The position numbers were made by a program, and so were the translations under genes. The notes below the pieces were generated by a model that saw only the letters and a list, made by a program, of their open reading frames with translations, was not told the origin of the DNA and searched no databases. Below, piece by piece: positions 24,861 through 32,770 of a stretch of DNA of 64,000 bases. Within the stretch, counting starts at the first letter, position 1, and each line of letters opens with the position of its first letter. The DNA is from a bacterium (GTDB taxonomy: Bacteria; Bacillota; Clostridia; Christensenellales; Aristaeellaceae): positions 1 to 64,000 of the forward strand of contig SFTH01000013.1 in NCBI GenBank assembly GCA_004563405.1, read 5' to 3'.

Positions 24861-24889
24861 ATTATATTGCCACTTCAGCCCTATGTCAA
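24861..24889 (-). promoter_or_regulatory. Promoter of the fatty-acid operon
   Basis: TTGACA (24889-24884), exactly 17 bases, TATAAT (24866-24861), a perfect consensus on the minus strand. The AT-rich stretch 24890-25058 upstream holds no gene. Confidence 0.9.
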
Positions 24890-25058
24890 GTGGATTTACA
24901 CATAAATAGCATAATGCCGTCAAAGCTTTGTTCGATTTGCAGGCAATGCGCTCACGATCTTGCAAAACGCCTGAATTGTGAATCTATCGTTACCAACAAT
25001 GTGATATATGAGTTTTATATGTAACCCTGTTGTCCGGTCGCAGGCGCGTCGATCTGCC

Positions 25059-25095
25059 AAAAAATCAGGAGCCATCCCGAATTCGGGACGGCTCC
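25059..25095 (-). terminator. Terminator after the DUF1540 gene
   Basis: GGAGCCGTCCCGAAT/ATTCGGGATGGCTCC hairpin followed by TGATTTTTT on the minus strand. Confidence 0.9.
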
Positions 25096-25105
25096 ATTGG
25101 GCATC

Positions 25106-25282
25106 TTACCGGCAGCACTTGTAGCTTGCGCACATGCTCTCGTCTGCGGCCTTTGCGTCGTGGCAGTTTGCGCAGGGTTCCACCTGAATGCAGGACAGGG
25201 AACAGTAGTCCTGGTCATCGCAGTGGTAGTCGCAACTGGTCACGCGGCAGCGAATGTTCTTATTCGCCTGCTTATTGTTCAT
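25106..25282 (-). CDS. DUF1540 cysteine-rich small protein
   Basis: 58 residues, from ATG at 25282. Ten cysteines are arranged as CRVTSCDYHCDDQDYC, LSCIQVEPCANC, then MCASYKCC, the DUF1540 pattern typical of Clostridia. A metal-binding role is likely but unproven. It lies 65 bases after the S41 protease gene on the same strand and is closed by a strong terminator. Confidence 0.85.
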   Translation of the reverse strand: MNNKQANKNIRCRVTSCDYHCDDQDYCSLSCIQVEPCANCHDAKAADESMCASYKCCR

Positions 25283-25347
25283 CTTCCTCACCTCATCAAC
25301 GGATTTGCCGTCTCCGGCGAGGTGTATTTTGCCCCGATGCGCGCGCT

Positions 25348-26577
25348 TTATGCGGCGTCCTCTGCCTCCGGAAATCCGTCGAGCGCCTCCACCGCCGCCC
25401 TCAGCTGTGCGTCGCGCGCAATGTCGGGGCCTTGCGAAATGGCGTCGTCCTCGTCCGCCTCCACGACGATATCCGGCACCACGCCTGTGCCGTGAATGTT
25501 ACTTCCATTGGGCGTGTAATAGCAGGACGAGGTGTACTGCATACCCGAACCATCCTCCTCAAAGCCGACGACGGTCTGTACCACGCCCTTGCCATAGCTG
25601 CGCGTGCCCACGAGCACGCCGCGGCCATGATCCTGCACCGCCGCCGCAAGGATTTCGGACGCGCTGGCGGACATATCGTTGATGAGCACCGCCAGGGGTA
25701 AGTCACAGTATGCGTCGTCGGAGTAGTAGTCCTGCCGGCTGCCCGCGCGATCCTGCGTGTAGACGATCAGGCCCTCGGGAAGCAGCAGATCTGCGATCTC
25801 CACCACATCGTCCAAAAGTCCGCCGGGATTGTTGCGCAGGTCAATCACCAGGGCGCGCGCGCCATCCCTCTGAAGGCTTTCCAGCGCCTCGCTGAATGCG
25901 TCGACGTCGTCGCCCATAAACTGGTAGATATTGACGTATCCAATCTCCCCCTCCAGCATGCAGGCGCGCACGTTGCTCACGTTCACGCTGCCTCGCTTAA
26001 CGCGCAGGGTCAGCGCCTCTCCATCCCGCAGAACTGTGAGTGCGACCTCCGTGCCGTCCTCGCCCTTCATGTACAGCACCGTCTCGTTCAGCGTCTGAGC
26101 GCTCTCTCCGCTCACCTCTGTTCCGTCCACGGAAACGATCAGATCGCCCGCGCACACACCCGCGTCCTCTGCGGGACTGCCCTCATACACCCGTATGATT
26201 TCGATATAGCCCTCCGCATTGTTCTGAACGAGCAGTCCAAGGCCGTGGTAGGCGCCCTGTGCCTCCTCGCCGTGCCGCTCCCACTCGTCGGGAGAATAGT
26301 AATAGGTATAGGGATCCTCCAGCGCCGCCATCAAGCCCCGTATGGCGCCGGTCATGAGCGTATCCTCATCCACTTCCTCGTAATAATTCTCCACAAGCGC
26401 GCTCCGCACCGTCTCCAGCTTCGAATAGCGCTCGATCATCTCATACGCTTCGCTGCTCACCCAATGGCTGCCCTGGGAAGAGCGGCCGGAGACCAGAAGC
26501 GTAATTGTGGACGCGGCAATGCTCACCATGACCAGCAGCCATACAATCGCCAGTATCATGAGGTTTTTTTTCTTCAT
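25348..26577 (-). CDS. S41-family C-terminal processing protease (CtpA/CtpB-like)
   Basis: 409 residues. One N-terminal membrane segment (7-29), a PDZ domain (about 108-195) with YHGLGLLVQN and GDLIVSVDGTEV, then the tail-specific protease domain: VIDLRNNPGGLLDDVVEIAD, the SASASE serine motif (303-308) and Lys330 in RSYGKGVVQT. It is an extracytoplasmic serine protease with a Ser/Lys dyad. CtpB-type enzymes signal during sporulation, but the role here cannot be assigned. SD GGAGGCGG. A terminator-like hairpin separates it from the upstream regulator. Confidence 0.93.
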   Translation of the reverse strand: MKKKNLMILAIVWLLVMVSIAASTITLLVSGRSSQGSHWVSSEAYEMIERYSKLETVRSALVENYYEEVDEDTLMTGAIRGLMAALEDPYTYYYSPDEWERHGEEAQGAYHGLGLLVQNNAEGYIEIIRVYEGSPAEDAGVCAGDLIVSVDGTEVSGESAQTLNETVLYMKGEDGTEVALTVLRDGEALTLRVKRGSVNVSNVRACMLEGEIGYVNIYQFMGDDVDAFSEALESLQRDGARALVIDLRNNPGGLLDDVVEIADLLLPEGLIVYTQDRAGSRQDYYSDDAYCDLPLAVLINDMSASASEILAAAVQDHGRGVLVGTRSYGKGVVQTVVGFEEDGSGMQYTSSCYYTPNGSNIHGTGVVPDIVVEADEDDAISQGPDIARDAQLRAAVEALDGFPEAEDAA

Positions 26578-26589
26578 ATCCCGCCTCCA

Positions 26590-26622
26590 AGAGAAATGCG
26601 GCAGCTTGACGGCCGCCGCATT
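26590..26622 (-). terminator. Hairpin between the CdaR-like and S41 genes
   Basis: AATGCGGC (26622-26615) pairs with GCCGCATT, followed by TCTCTT. A moderate terminator. Confidence 0.5.
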
Positions 26623-26660
26623 CGAATTTGTTTGAATCTATGCCGCCACGCACCGTGAAA

Positions 26661-27731
26661 TTACAGACGGTTTTTGCGCGCAGTGGTGTTTTTTCCCAGG
26701 AGCATCATCATTTTGAAGGTGACTGCATCGTCGAAGTTGCGCAGATCCAGGCCGATGGCGCGCTGCACCTTTTCCAGGCGATAGACCAGCGTGTTTCGGT
26801 GGATGTAGAGCTTGCGCGCCGTCTCCGACAGGTTCAAGCTGTTATCGAAGAAGGTCTCGATGGTGTGCACCATCTCGTCGTTGAACAGCCGCGCAGTTTT
26901 GCGGTTGAAGATCATGGCGTTGTAGCTGCCGCACATGTCCGTGGGAACGTCGCTCAGGAAGCGCTCCAGCAGCAGGTTCCGATAGACGAACACCGTGCGG
27001 TTGCTGTGGTAGACGCGCCCCACGTTGATGGCGCTGCGGGCCTCCTCATACGCCTCGGGAATGCTCACCAGATCGTCCCGGGGATTGGAGATGCCGACGT
27101 ACACTGCCGTACCGTACTCCGTCAGGAAGCTCATCTCAATAGCCTTCGCATACTCCTCCAGTTCGCTGAAGTTGACTTCCTCTTCCACGCCCTTGAGCAT
27201 AGCCAGGGAGTGGCGGCCGACCTCTGCCAGCAGATCGCTCTCGTCGTCCTTTCCGTTGTTGAGAATCTGCATGGCCGCCTCAGCCTCAATGTCCACGAAG
27301 TAGAAGTAGAGCACGCAGCGCTTCTTCTCGATGGGAATGTTGTGTTCGGCGGCAAGCGCTTCGAACTCTGAGCTCTCGATCTCGCCGCGCAGCATCAGGC
27401 GCAGGGACTGCTCGCAGCTGGTATGGCTCAAATCCTCCCGAAGAATCAGGTTGATCAGCTCGGCGCAGAGCACCGCGCACTTCTTGATCTCCTCGCTGTC
27501 GCCCTGCAGGCAGATGTAGATGGGCTGATCCTCGGAAGTACCGATCAGCGTCACGCCGCCATAAATCAGCGGCATGGTGGGATTCGTGCGCATGGGCTCC
27601 GGAAGGTTGAACACCCGCTGGTCGCCCTCGGGCAGAATCACGTTTCCGTTCGCATCCAGAAGGAGTGCAGACAGATCTATCATATCAAGAACGCGTGCAA
27701 TTTTCAGAGTAATCCGATGATCGAGGTACAT
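26661..27731 (-). CDS. CdaR/PucR-family transcriptional regulator
   Basis: 356 residues from ATG at 27731, with GGGAG upstream. The C-terminal PucR helix-turn-helix is plain: FFDNSLNLSETARKLYIHRN, then TLVYRLEKVQRAIGLDLRNF. The centre (about 150-270) resembles the CdaR GGDEF-like domain. The N-terminus (1-120) may bind a ligand: DMIDLSALLLDANGNVILPE. CdaR-type proteins respond to sugar acids or small metabolites. The target genes are not evident from the neighbours. Confidence 0.85.
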   Translation of the reverse strand: MYLDHRITLKIARVLDMIDLSALLLDANGNVILPEGDQRVFNLPEPMRTNPTMPLIYGGVTLIGTSEDQPIYICLQGDSEEIKKCAVLCAELINLILREDLSHTSCEQSLRLMLRGEIESSEFEALAAEHNIPIEKKRCVLYFYFVDIEAEAAMQILNNGKDDESDLLAEVGRHSLAMLKGVEEEVNFSELEEYAKAIEMSFLTEYGTAVYVGISNPRDDLVSIPEAYEEARSAINVGRVYHSNRTVFVYRNLLLERFLSDVPTDMCGSYNAMIFNRKTARLFNDEMVHTIETFFDNSLNLSETARKLYIHRNTLVYRLEKVQRAIGLDLRNFDDAVTFKMMMLLGKNTTARKNRL

Positions 27732-27773
27732 TTTTCTCCCTTCCCTTCTGGGGTTGTTCCCGATTTCGCGTTC

Positions 27774-27802
27774 ATTATATTCTGCTTTGTGCAAATGGTC
27801 AA
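27774..27802 (-). promoter_or_regulatory. Promoter of the CdaR-like gene
   Basis: TTGACC (27802-27797), 17 bases, TATAAT (27779-27774) on the minus strand. Confidence 0.8.
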
Positions 27803-27863
27803 GCAAGTTTTGGTTGTGTATTCGAATTCCAGGTAAAATCCTGGTCAATTTATGACGTATGCA

Positions 27864-27888
27864 CAAAAAAACCGCCCTTTCGGGCGGT
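27864..27888 (-). terminator. Terminator after rplT
   Basis: ACCGCCC-GAAA-GGGCGGT followed by seven T on the minus strand. Confidence 0.93.
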
Positions 27889-27902
27889 TAAATGTACATG
27901 GC

Positions 27903-28259
27903 TTACTTCAGCGCAGCCTTGGCCTGCTCCGCGAGCGCGGCGAAAGCGGCGGGATCAGAAATCGCGAGCTCAGAGAGCATCTTGCGGTTGATATCCACAC
28001 CTGCGACCTTCAGGCCGTTGATCATCCTAGAGTAGGACAGGCCGTTGATGCGCGCCGCGGCGTTGATGCGGGCGATCCACAGGCGACGGAAGTCGCGCTT
28101 CTTCTGCTTGCGGCCGATATATGCATAGCGCAGGGAACGGCGAACCTGTTCGCTGGCTGCACGATACTGCTTGCTCTTCGCGCCAAAGTAACCCTTGGCG
28201 AGCTTCATCATTTTACGACGCTTTTTCTGTGCGTTGACTGCACGCTTAACTCTTGCCAT
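27903..28259 (-). CDS. rplT: 50S ribosomal protein L20
   Basis: 118 residues, basic, starting MARVKRAVNAQKKRRKMMK. The RNA-binding LRYAYIGRKQKKRDFRRLWI, then ARINAAARINGLSYSRMI, is the L20 signature. L20 is needed for early 50S assembly and represses its own operon in Firmicutes by acting on the leader RNA. SD AAGGAGGCG. Confidence 0.98.
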   Translation of the reverse strand: MARVKRAVNAQKKRRKMMKLAKGYFGAKSKQYRAASEQVRRSLRYAYIGRKQKKRDFRRLWIARINAAARINGLSYSRMINGLKVAGVDINRKMLSELAISDPAAFAALAEQAKAALK

Positions 28260-28274
28260 TCTTGATTCGCCTCC

Positions 28275-28472
28275 TTACTTGTAGGGGATGAGCTTCTTCA
28301 TCGTCTTGCCTTCGGTGGTGGTCAGGTACTCGGCCTTGCGCAGGTTACGGGTACGCTTGGTGGGCTTCTTGGTCAGAATGTGACGCTTGAAAGCCTGGGC
28401 ATGCTTGACCTTACCGGACTTGGTCAGATTGAAGCGCTTTGCCGCGCCCTTGTGTGTTTTCTGTTTGGGCAT
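28275..28472 (-). CDS. rpmI: 50S ribosomal protein L35
   Basis: 65 basic residues, MPKQKTHKGAAKRFNLTKSG, then KHAQAFKRHILTKKPTKRTR, the L35 pattern. It lies between infC and rplT as in most bacteria. SD GGAGGACC. Confidence 0.98.
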   Translation of the reverse strand: MPKQKTHKGAAKRFNLTKSGKVKHAQAFKRHILTKKPTKRTRNLRKAEYLTTTEGKTMKKLIPYK

Positions 28473-28504
28473 TGGTGGGTCCTCCTCTCATCACTGGCTA
28501 TGCG

Positions 28505-29017
28505 TTAATTCGCATCCTTCGGCGTAATGAACATCGACATGTTGCGGCCTTCAATGACCGGCTGCTTGTCTACTGTTCCATACTCCTTGATCCTCTCCGC
28601 AAAATCGCGCATGACCTCGCGCCCAATTTCAGAGTGCGTGATCTGGCGGCCGCGGAAGCGGATCGTTACCTTCACCTTATTGCCGTCCTGCAGGAACTTG
28701 ATGGCGTTCTTCACGCGAACATCCACATCATGATCCTCAATCGTGGCGGAAAGGCGCACCTCTTTAACTTCGATGACCTTCTGATTTCTGCGGATTTCAC
28801 GCTCGCGCTTGGACTGCTCAAAGCGATACTTGCCGTAATCCATGAGCTTGCAAACGGGTGGTTTGGCCTGGGGCGCGATTTTGACAAGGTCGAGCTGGTG
28901 TTCGTCCGCCAGGTTGAGCGCCTGCCGGATGGGCATTACGCCCAGCTGTTCGCCGTTCTGATCAACAACGCGCACTTCGCGGTCGCGGATCTCCTCGTTA
29001 ATCATGAGATCGTTAAT
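28505..29017 (-). CDS. infC: Translation initiation factor IF-3
   Basis: 170 residues. MINEEIRDREVRVVDQNGEQ, VKIAPQAKPPVCKLMDYGKY and the C-terminal IRFRGRQITHSEIGREVM define IF-3. The likely start is ATT at 29017: AGGAGG lies nine bases upstream. The first in-frame ATG (29005) has no SD. AUU starts on infC are known from other bacteria, where IF-3 represses its own translation by rejecting non-standard starts. The upstream leader contains an attenuator. Confidence 0.96.
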   Translation of the reverse strand: MNDLMINEEIRDREVRVVDQNGEQLGVMPIRQALNLADEHQLDLVKIAPQAKPPVCKLMDYGKYRFEQSKREREIRRNQKVIEVKEVRLSATIEDHDVDVRVKNAIKFLQDGNKVKVTIRFRGRQITHSEIGREVMRDFAERIKEYGTVDKQPVIEGRNMSMFITPKDAN

Positions 29018-29157
29018 ACGGATGCACCTCCTATGAAAAGTTCGGGTAATGAAAAAGAGCAGCGCAAAGCGCCACTCTTCAAACCCCGCAAGGGGAACGT
29101 TTTGATGTGACCGATGCAATATTCTCGCATGGTGAGAAGTGGACGCTTCTGCTTACT
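29018..29157 (-). ncRNA. infC-rpmI-rplT leader with terminator hairpin (L20-leader type)
   Basis: About 140 bases between the promoter at 29163-29191 and infC. It contains CCCC-TTGC-GGGG and then AGAG-GCGC/GCGC-CTCT followed by TTTTTC (29079-29052), an intrinsic terminator. A leader terminator before infC is the L20-autoregulation layout of Firmicutes. I did not verify the L20-binding fold. Confidence 0.7.
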
Positions 29158-29162
29158 TTGCT

Positions 29163-29191
29163 ATTATAGCACGCCTCTCCCCTCCGGGCAA
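29163..29191 (-). promoter_or_regulatory. Promoter of infC-rpmI-rplT
   Basis: TTGCCC (29191-29186), 17 bases, TATAAT (29168-29163) on the minus strand, starting only 26 bases after the znuB stop. Confidence 0.75.
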
Positions 29192-29217
29192 GGGGATTTC
29201 CTGTTAAGTTTTTTCTT

Positions 29218-30249
29218 TCAGCTGCGCACCCGCCCGATCAGCGTAAAGATCAGGAAAACCGTGAGATTCACCAATACGATCGCCGCACCGGCCGGTATCG
29301 AATAGAGGCACGAGAGCATGATGCCCGCAACGAAGCAGGTGACGGAAACCACGGCGGAACAGATCAGAACCACACGAAAGTTTGAAAACACGCGCATTGA
29401 ACTCAGAGCCGGAAAGATGATCAGGCTTGAGATGAGCATCGTGCCCATCATGCGCATGCCGATCACGATGGTCACAGCCGTGAGGATGGCGATGAGCATG
29501 TTGTACATGCCCGCGTTGGTTCCCGTGGCCCGTGCAAAGGGCTCGTCGAAGGTCACGGCAAATATGCGGTTGCAGAACAGTACAAACAGCGCGATCACCA
29601 CCACCGACAGCGAAACGGACAGAATGACGTCCGTCTCCGACATGGCGAGGATGCTTCCGAACATGTAGTTCATCACGTCCACATTCATGCCGCTGGTGAG
29701 GGAGGTCACCAGCACGCCCACCGCGAGCGCCGCGGTGGACAGCAGCGCGATGGCCGCGTCGCCGCGCAGCGTACTGCACTCGCTCATGCGCAGGATCAGA
29801 AACGCAAGTGCAATGACGATCACCAGCGTAAAGGGCAGCGGCGTCTGTGAAATGGCCGTGCAGACGTTGGCGATGCCCTGCCTGAGGCCCTCCGGCAGAA
29901 AGGCCGGCAATGCGTCCGCCGTCACAAACCCCAGAGCCGCGGCGATGGAGAGCGCGCCGAAGCCCACATGGGAAAGCCCGTCGCCGATCATGGAGTAGCG
30001 CTTCAGCACCAGCGTCACGCCCAACAGCGCAGCGCAAAGCGCCACAAGTACGCCAACGATGAGCGCGCGCTGAATGAACCTGTATTGCAAGTACAGGCCC
30101 ATCTCCGCAAACGCAGCGTCTATGCCCCTCAGATTGCACGCGACCAGCAACACGGCCAGCGCGTCCAGTACCGCAAGCCAGACAGCCGCGCGCTTCCGGT
30201 TGCCGCCAGGCCGGGAGGAGCTCAGAATACTTTCCAGAAATCTTCCCAT
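29218..30249 (-). CDS. znuB: Zinc ABC transporter permease ZnuB
   Basis: 343 residues with about eight or nine membrane segments. The ABC-3 family pattern is clear: LVLKRYSMIGDGLSHVGFGA, then IGMRMMGTMLISSLIIFPAL. It forms the membrane channel for zinc (possibly manganese). It starts 28 bases inside the end of znuC with GGAGGGGATATAA as SD. Last gene of znuA-zur-znuC-znuB. No obvious terminator lies before the infC promoter. Confidence 0.92.
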   Translation of the reverse strand: MGRFLESILSSSRPGGNRKRAAVWLAVLDALAVLLVACNLRGIDAAFAEMGLYLQYRFIQRALIVGVLVALCAALLGVTLVLKRYSMIGDGLSHVGFGALSIAAALGFVTADALPAFLPEGLRQGIANVCTAISQTPLPFTLVIVIALAFLILRMSECSTLRGDAAIALLSTAALAVGVLVTSLTSGMNVDVMNYMFGSILAMSETDVILSVSLSVVVIALFVLFCNRIFAVTFDEPFARATGTNAGMYNMLIAILTAVTIVIGMRMMGTMLISSLIIFPALSSMRVFSNFRVVLICSAVVSVTCFVAGIMLSCLYSIPAGAAIVLVNLTVFLIFTLIGRVRS

Positions 30250-30947
30250 TTATATCCCCTCCGATGCGCATGGCAAAGCTTGTTGTAATCCGCGATGGAG
30301 CCGCAGAAGTCGACTCCCTTGTCCACCACCAGCACCTTGTTCGCGTCCGTCATCGCGCCTCGCAGGTCGTGGGAGACCATGGCGATGCTCACGCCGTGCT
30401 CCCGGTTCAACCTGCGAATCAGCGCGTAGAATTCCTTCGTGGTTCCAGGGTCCAGGCCTGTCACCGGTTCGTCCAGCAGCAACAGCGAGTCCGTTGCGCA
30501 GAGCGCCCGGGCCAACAGTACGCGCTGTTGCTGGCCGCCGGACAGAGTGCGATAGGATTTGTCCTTCAGGCCGGCAATATCCAGCATCTCCATCTTTTCC
30601 CGTGCGCGCGCCAGCAGCGGTTGATTGTAGAAGAAGTGGAGCGGCCGCAGGCGGCTGGCGCAGCCGGAGAGCACGACCTCCTGCACTGACGCAGGGAAAT
30701 CTCTCTGTGCAGCTGTCTGCTGTGGAAGATAGCCGATCTGGTTTCGCTTCAGGCCGTCGCCATAGCGGATGCTGCCGCTCTTGACGTGCACCAGGCCCAG
30801 CATGGCCCGCACCAGCGTGCTCTTGCCCGAGCCATTCTCGCCGATGATGACCATATAATCGCCGCGGTCGAGTTGAAAACTCACATGCTCCACCGCGACC
30901 ACGCCTTCAAATGCGATGGTGACATCCTGAAGCGTAATCAGCGCCAT
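30222..30947 (-). CDS. znuC: Zinc ABC transporter ATP-binding protein ZnuC
   Basis: 241 residues. Walker A IIGENGSGKSTLVRAMLG, Q-loop LPQQ, signature LSGGQQQRVLLARAL, Walker B LLLLDEPVTGLD and switch VSHD. The ATG at 30947 is nine bases from GGGAG. An ATG at 30953 is too close to it. Its 5' end overlaps the last 41 bases of zur. Confidence 0.93.
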   Translation of the reverse strand: MALITLQDVTIAFEGVVAVEHVSFQLDRGDYMVIIGENGSGKSTLVRAMLGLVHVKSGSIRYGDGLKRNQIGYLPQQTAAQRDFPASVQEVVLSGCASRLRPLHFFYNQPLLARAREKMEMLDIAGLKDKSYRTLSGGQQQRVLLARALCATDSLLLLDEPVTGLDPGTTKEFYALIRRLNREHGVSIAMVSHDLRGAMTDANKVLVVDKGVDFCGSIADYNKLCHAHRRGYKWEDFWKVF

Positions 30948-31368
30948 GGACATTCTCTCCCTTCTGTGCAGATGCGCAACGCGCGCAGACGCCGACGAGC
31001 ATGGTTTCTCGGGCGTCCAGCAGAAAATTGTGGTCGGAATAGATGTGCTGCGTCAGCGCCTCCATCAGCTTGCAGTTTACATGGTAGAGCCTGCCGCAGC
31101 TTTTGCACATCATGTGAAAGTGCGCATCACATTCCGAACTGTCTGCAACGTGCTGGTACTGCACGACGCCCTGGGGCGTTTGATATTTGCGCACGCTCCC
31201 CTGCTCCGCCAGCGCCTCCAGATGGCGGTAAACCGTCGTTCTGCCAATCCTCTCTCCCTGCTCCTGAAGTTCAAACACCAGATCATCCACGGAATAGGGC
31301 TCCAGGTCGTGGCTCCTCAAAAAGGCCAGAATGTCGCGCTTCTGGCGGGTATTGTATTCGCCGCGCAT
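30907..31368 (-). CDS. zur: Fur-family zinc uptake regulator (Zur-like)
   Basis: 153 residues. Winged-helix IGRTTVYRHLEALAEQGSVR, regulatory metal ligands ECDAHFHMMC and the structural zinc pairs Cys88/Cys91 and Cys128/Cys131. Its place inside a zinc transporter operon makes Zur more likely than Fur or PerR. It probably represses its own operon through the inverted repeat at 32314-32332. Two bases separate it from znuA. It ends inside znuC. Confidence 0.88.
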   Translation of the reverse strand: MRGEYNTRQKRDILAFLRSHDLEPYSVDDLVFELQEQGERIGRTTVYRHLEALAEQGSVRKYQTPQGVVQYQHVADSSECDAHFHMMCKSCGRLYHVNCKLMEALTQHIYSDHNFLLDARETMLVGVCARCASAQKGENVHGADYASGCHHRI

Positions 31369-31370
31369 GT

Positions 31371-32291
31371 TCAGTTCAATCCCCTTTCCAGGGAGGCCAC
31401 GTTTTTAAGCATCAGGCTCACATAGCTTTCACCCGCGCTGAAATCGACCTCCGTCACGTTCTGCACGGAATAGAAGGTGCAGATTTCCACGCCGGTCTCG
31501 TCTGCAATCGCCCTGGCTGTCTTTTCATTGCTGAGTTCAATGGTATAGACGACCGGCACCTCATCTTCAATGATGCGATTGATCAGCTCCATCATGGTCT
31601 TCGCACTCGGCTCGCTCTCGGACGAGCAGGAGTCAAAGGCCGCGTACCATTCAATGCCATACTCCCTCGCGAAATAGAGGAAGGGAAAGCGGTCCGCAAA
31701 GATCATTTCGCGGCGCTTACCGCCCGCGACGACCTTCTCAAAGGCCGCGTCGATCTCTCCAATCAGATCCATGTAGGCCTGTGCCCTGTCCTGGAAGCGC
31801 TCCGCCGAACCGGGCATGAGCGCACACAGCTCCGCCTGAAGGGCGTCCACCATGCGCATCGCATTCTTCGGCGAGGTCCAGATATGCTCGTCGTATTCCG
31901 CGGCATGATCGTGGTCCTCCTCATGCTCTGCTTCCTCCAGCTTTTCCACGCAATCGAAAAAGCGCAACTGGCGGGGCGCCTCATCCCCGAAGGAATCCAG
32001 CAGATCCACCACCCATGCGTCGCTTTCTCCGCCCACATACACAAACAGATCGCATCCCGCAATGGATAGCACCTCCGACGGCGTGGGCTCGTAGGAGTGA
32101 ACCTCCGCGCCGGGCTTGATCAGAAGCTGAATCTCCGCTTCCTCACCGGCGACTGCCCGGGCGAAATCATAGCAGGGAAAACTCGTGCAGACGATGTGCA
32201 GCGGACGCGCATCCTCGCCGAGGGCACAGAATGGAAAAGCGGCGGTCAGAAACACGCTCAGCAGCAGTGCAAGGATTCTCTTCATCTTCAT
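31371..32291 (-). CDS. znuA: Zinc-binding ABC transporter substrate-binding protein ZnuA
   Basis: 306 residues. Signal peptide ending near CALGED. The Cys is not in a lipobox. Cluster A-I features: GAEVHSYEPTPSEV (His65), an acidic His-rich loop EAEHEEDHDHAAEYDEH (120-136) typical of zinc rather than manganese binders, then EHIWTSPKNAM. It delivers zinc to ZnuBC. First gene of the operon, behind a consensus promoter overlapped by a Zur-like box. Confidence 0.93.
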   Translation of the reverse strand: MKMKRILALLLSVFLTAAFPFCALGEDARPLHIVCTSFPCYDFARAVAGEEAEIQLLIKPGAEVHSYEPTPSEVLSIAGCDLFVYVGGESDAWVVDLLDSFGDEAPRQLRFFDCVEKLEEAEHEEDHDHAAEYDEHIWTSPKNAMRMVDALQAELCALMPGSAERFQDRAQAYMDLIGEIDAAFEKVVAGGKRREMIFADRFPFLYFAREYGIEWYAAFDSCSSESEPSAKTMMELINRIIEDEVPVVYTIELSNEKTARAIADETGVEICTFYSVQNVTEVDFSAGESYVSLMLKNVASLERGLN

Positions 32292-32313
32292 CGGTCAAAG
32301 CTCCAGATTTGAT

Positions 32314-32332
32314 TTTGAAATTCGTTTTCAAA
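32314..32332. promoter_or_regulatory. Candidate Zur operator
   Basis: Inverted repeat TTTGAAA-5-TTTCAAA just downstream of the znuA -10, between promoter and start codon. It was identified by symmetry and position, not by matching a published consensus. Confidence 0.6.
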
Positions 32333-32337
32333 TTCAT

Positions 32338-32366
32338 ATTATAGAGGCAGACATCCACCAAGTCAA
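32338..32366 (-). promoter_or_regulatory. Promoter of znuA-zur-znuC-znuB
   Basis: TTGACT (32366-32361), 17 bases, TATAAT (32343-32338) on the minus strand. Confidence 0.85.
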
Positions 32367-32427
32367 TACCATTCCCAAAACTTCACTTTACATCCCCCAC
32401 GATACACCGAAGCATCGAACTTTCCCA

Positions 32428-32455
32428 TAAAAAACTCCCCGCACCATTCGCAGGG
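32428..32455 (-). terminator. Second terminator after the mgl operon
   Basis: CCCTGC/GCGGGG stem followed by AGTTTTTT on the minus strand. Confidence 0.75.
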
Positions 32456-32456
32456 A

Positions 32457-32496
32457 TAAAATCAGAAGGGGAAACCGGTGTGTCACCGGCTTCCCC
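32457..32496 (-). terminator. First terminator after the mgl operon
   Basis: GGGGAAGCCGGTG/CACCGGTTTCCCC hairpin followed by TTCTGATTTT. Two terminators in tandem end the sugar transporter operon. Confidence 0.85.
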
Positions 32497-32505
32497 TTCC
32501 CCACT

Positions 32506-32769
32506 TCAGTTTCCTATTGCAATTCCAACGATCAGAGCGATAACGATCAGCGCCACGACAACGTAGATGATGATGTCCATCGTATGCAGCGAGACATGAA
32601 TCTTGTCGTAGAGCCTTCCGCGGTTGCGGTAGGTGTGCGCAAACTTTTCATCACCGGTCTGGAGGTGGAGCTTCTCCTCGAAGTCCCCGCTTCGGGCTCC
32701 GCGGGAGGCCTCTTCCATCTCCGCCCGCTCGATGCGACCGTTCGAATTGCGGTTTCCAAAGATTCCCAT
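32506..32769 (-). CDS. Small tail-anchored protein downstream of mglC
   Basis: 87 residues. A charged N-terminal region (NRNSNGRIERAEMEEASRGA) and a single C-terminal membrane segment at about 64-86 (MDIIIYVVVALIVIALIVGI). It starts one base after the mglC stop with only a weak GAAG upstream, so translation probably depends on mglC. Two terminators follow. I recognise no family. The context suggests an accessory to the Mgl transporter. Confidence 0.7.
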   Translation of the reverse strand: MGIFGNRNSNGRIERAEMEEASRGARSGDFEEKLHLQTGDEKFAHTYRNRGRLYDKIHVSLHTMDIIIYVVVALIVIALIVGIAIGN

Positions 32770-32770
32770 C

